From an uncultured Selenomonadales bacterium (GTDB lineage: Bacteria > Bacillota > Negativicutes > Selenomonadales > Selenomonadaceae): a stretch of 64,000 nt of DNA. The notes under the pieces are model-generated. The model was given only the letters and a program-made list of their open reading frames with translations, ran no database searches and was not told where the DNA came from. A program made the position numbers and the translations under genes. The stretch spans positions 1-64,000 of the forward strand of contig CALDHY010000042.1 of NCBI GenBank assembly GCA_937901445.1. Direction: 5' to 3'. Shown here piece by piece: positions 61,931-64,000 of the stretch. Numbering within the stretch: the first letter of the stretch is position 1; every line of letters starts with the position of its first letter.

Positions 61931-63742
61931 ATGGCTAAAGATATGAGCAAAAAGAAAATTGCAATAGTCGGCGGCGGTATTTCGGGACTGCTCGCCACAA
62001 TCAAAGTTTGCGAATTGGGCGGCGAAGTTGATTTATTTTCTTACTGCCCCGTTAAGCGTTCACATTCGCTTTGCGCACAAGGCGGAATTAACGCCTGTAT
62101 GGATACAAAAGGCGAACACGACAGCATTTATGAACACTTCGACGATACTGTTTACGGCGGAGACTTTTTGGCGGATCAAATTGCCGTTAAAGGTATGGTT
62201 GAGGCTGCGCCAAAATTAATTAAAATGTTTGACAGAATGGGCGTACCTTTCACGCGCACTTCTGAAGGCGTTTTAGATTTACGCAATTTCGGCGGGCAAA
62301 AACACAAACGCACTTGCTTTGCCGGTTCAACTACAGGTCAACAGATTTTATACGCGCTTGATGAACAAGTTAGACGCTGGGAAGTCAAAGGCTCCGTCAA
62401 CAAATATGAATTTTGGGAATTTATCAAGATTATCAAAAACAAAGAGGGTATTTGTCGCGGACTCGTCGCGCAGAATATGAATACAATGGAAATTCGCGCG
62501 TTTTTGGCTGATACTGTCATTTTGGCAACCGGCGGTCCCGGACAAGTTTTTGGGCGTTGCACTGCGTCAACAATCTGTAACGGCTCGGCAGTTTCTGCAG
62601 TTTATCAACAGGGCGCGGAAATTGCCAATCCCGAATTTATCCAAATACACCCGACCGCAATTCCTGGCAGTGATAAAAATCGCTTAATGAGTGAGGCTTG
62701 CCGCGGTGAAGGCGGGCGCGTTTGGGTTTACAAAGACGGCAAGCCGTGGTACTTCCTTGAGGAAATGTATCCTGCGTACGGTAACCTTGTACCGCGTGAC
62801 GTTGCAAGCCGCGCAATTTACAAAGTTTGCGTACATATGGGATTAGGAATTAACGGCGAAAACCGCGTATATTTGGATTTATCGCACATTGACAGCGGCT
62901 ATCTTGAAAGAAAACTCGGCGGTATTCTGGAAATGTACAGCGAATTTGTCGGACAAGATCCGCGCAAAGTTCCAATGGAAATTTTCCCGAGCGTTCATTA
63001 CTCAATGGGCGGAATTTGGGTTGACAGGTTGCACAATACAAATATCCCCGGCTTAATGGCTAGCGGCGAATGTGATTATCAATATCACGGCGCAAATCGT
63101 CTTGGCGCAAATTCACTTTTAAGCGCGGCTTACAGCGGCACTGTTTCCGGTCCGGAAGCTATGAAATGGGCGAAAACCGGCAACAAAGGCAGTGATTTAA
63201 CAGCTGAAGAAATTGAATCTGCCCGCCGTGAAGTTCAAAACGAATATGATAAAATTTTGACAATGAACGGCTCCGAAAACGCGCACAAGCTCCACCACGA
63301 AATGGGCGATTTAATGTACAAATATGTTGCCATTGAGCGTGATAACAACGGCTTGGACGCTTGTCTTGTCGAATTGAAAAAACTTTTGAAACGCTGGGAC
63401 GATATTGGAATTACAGACCATTCAACCGTTGCCAATCAAGAAGCTATGTTCGTTCGTCAACTGCGCAATATGATTCTTTACGCAATGGCAATTACAAAAG
63501 GCGCAAGAATGCGCGACGAATCACGCGGCGCACATGCTAAAATCGTACTTGAAAACGGCAAGCAAAAACACGACGCGGACGGCGAATTGGTATTTATGGG
63601 GCGCGATGATGAACACTTTATGAAAGTTACAATCGTAAACTACGACCAAAAAACTGAAGAGCCTATCGTAACTTACAGAGATTTTGACCATTCCTTGATT
63701 AAACCGCGTGCAAGAAACTACGCCGTTGCAAAGAAAGAATAG
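61931..63742 (+). CDS. sdhA: Succinate dehydrogenase/fumarate reductase flavoprotein
   Basis: 603 aa. FAD site IAIVGGGISGLLA, the HSLCAQGGINA flavin-linking His, the DSIYEHFDDT and GRGEGGR-like (ACRGEGGRVW) motifs, and HYSMGG near the active site. Matches fumarate reductase/succinate dehydrogenase subunit A of the type with one cytochrome b subunit. In most operons of this type sdhB (Fe-S) follows; here a TPR gene follows after 3 nt. Confidence 0.96.
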   Translation: MAKDMSKKKIAIVGGGISGLLATIKVCELGGEVDLFSYCPVKRSHSLCAQGGINACMDTKGEHDSIYEHFDDTVYGGDFLADQIAVKGMVEAAPKLIKMFDRMGVPFTRTSEGVLDLRNFGGQKHKRTCFAGSTTGQQILYALDEQVRRWEVKGSVNKYEFWEFIKIIKNKEGICRGLVAQNMNTMEIRAFLADTVILATGGPGQVFGRCTASTICNGSAVSAVYQQGAEIANPEFIQIHPTAIPGSDKNRLMSEACRGEGGRVWVYKDGKPWYFLEEMYPAYGNLVPRDVASRAIYKVCVHMGLGINGENRVYLDLSHIDSGYLERKLGGILEMYSEFVGQDPRKVPMEIFPSVHYSMGGIWVDRLHNTNIPGLMASGECDYQYHGANRLGANSLLSAAYSGTVSGPEAMKWAKTGNKGSDLTAEEIESARREVQNEYDKILTMNGSENAHKLHHEMGDLMYKYVAIERDNNGLDACLVELKKLLKRWDDIGITDHSTVANQEAMFVRQLRNMILYAMAITKGARMRDESRGAHAKIVLENGKQKHDADGELVFMGRDDEHFMKVTIVNYDQKTEEPIVTYRDFDHSLIKPRARNYAVAKKE

Positions 63743-63745
63743 CCT

Positions 63746-64000
63746 ATGGCAAGAAAAATTTTTACGTCGGTAATTTTTGCGGCTTTTTTGCTGAATATCG
63801 TTGCTTTAAATTCTGTCGCCTTTGCTAAAGATGATTTTGGAAAGTGGCTTGACTTGAACAGTAAAGGCAGAGAGTACGCAGAAAAAGGCAAGTACGATAA
63901 AGCACTTCAAACTTTCAATAAAATTCTGCAAAAATATCCAACTGAATTTCCATTTTCTTCAAATGACTTTTTGCCGCCGAATAAAGCTACTATCTTAACA
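63746..64000 (+). CDS. Secreted TPR-like protein (partial, runs off the window)
   Basis: First 85 codons. A signal peptide (ARKIFTSVIFAAFLLNIVA..VAFA) is followed by a TPR-like helix pair (NSKGREYAEKGKYDKALQTFNKILQKYPTEFP). ATG at 63746 only 3 nt after sdhA, with no clear ribosome binding site of its own except within the sdhA end (AAAGAA). C-terminus unknown. Confidence 0.7.
   Translation, partial: MARKIFTSVIFAAFLLNIVALNSVAFAKDDFGKWLDLNSKGREYAEKGKYDKALQTFNKILQKYPTEFPFSSNDFLPPNKATILT

Overview
This is a 64 kb stretch of an AT-rich bacterial chromosome. The housekeeping genes, the many TTG starts with strong GGAGG ribosome binding sites, a T-box leader and a putative siroheme-decarboxylase pair (AhbA/AhbB) suggest an anaerobic Firmicute. 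A member of the Negativicutes (Selenomonas-like) fits best, given the diderm-style sdhC/sdhA and fumarase genes. This placement is inference; there is no rRNA in the window.

Layout. 1-4.2 kb: minus-strand glycan operon (glycosyltransferase, nucleotidyltransferase, kinase-like domain, HAD phosphatase) carrying two C9 homopolymers, one of which splits a gene into two frames. 4.3-10.6 kb: rpsB-tsf, YjfB-like, HU, CNNM/CBS protein, tRNA-Ser(CGA), htpG. 10.9-16.7 kb: hybrid histidine kinase, leuS, folC. 16.7-27.5 kb: a complete trp gene set (trpE, G, D, C, F, B, A) on the minus strand behind a Trp T-box, interrupted by two plus-strand units. One is an aldo/keto reductase with its TetR regulator. 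The other is a compact three-gene candidate RiPP operon: a 55-aa peptide with a YxxP motif, a PqqD-like recognition protein and a radical SAM/SPASM-like enzyme that seems to lack any canonical start codon.

27.5-29.7 kb: a graveyard of polymorphic-toxin C-terminal tails, each followed by its immunity gene. 29.7-41.4 kb: valS, a lipoprotein gene flanked by ~57-bp direct repeats, a GH1 glucosidase, an MFS transporter whose 3' end is tandemly duplicated, ahbB/ahbA, ysxC, dxr. 41.4-53.7 kb: a GltD-like oxidoreductase, rtcB, mnmA (with a decayed copy of its 5' end alongside), a soluble MCP, a divergent phosphorelay cluster (REC-GGDEF, Hpt, hybrid kinase), mscL with a zinc ribbon, and a PRC-barrel protein with 13 hexapeptide repeats. 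53.7-58.8 kb: hydrogenase maturation genes (hypB, a HyaD-type protease) with a MntA-HepT toxin-antitoxin pair between them, cstA, and an orphan MmeI-type specificity domain. 58.8-64 kb: LMW phosphatase, fumarase alpha/beta, sdhC, sdhA and the start of a TPR protein.

Two themes cut across the window. Degenerate tandem repeats with a 7-nt period (nine or more sites) or an 8-nt period (two sites, one inside the T-box leader) fill many intergenic gaps, often as two complementary arms. Partial gene copies and orphan domains are also frequent, which points to active recombination. The best candidate for an undescribed system is the peptide/PqqD/radical-SAM operon at 23.3-24.9 kb inside the trp locus.
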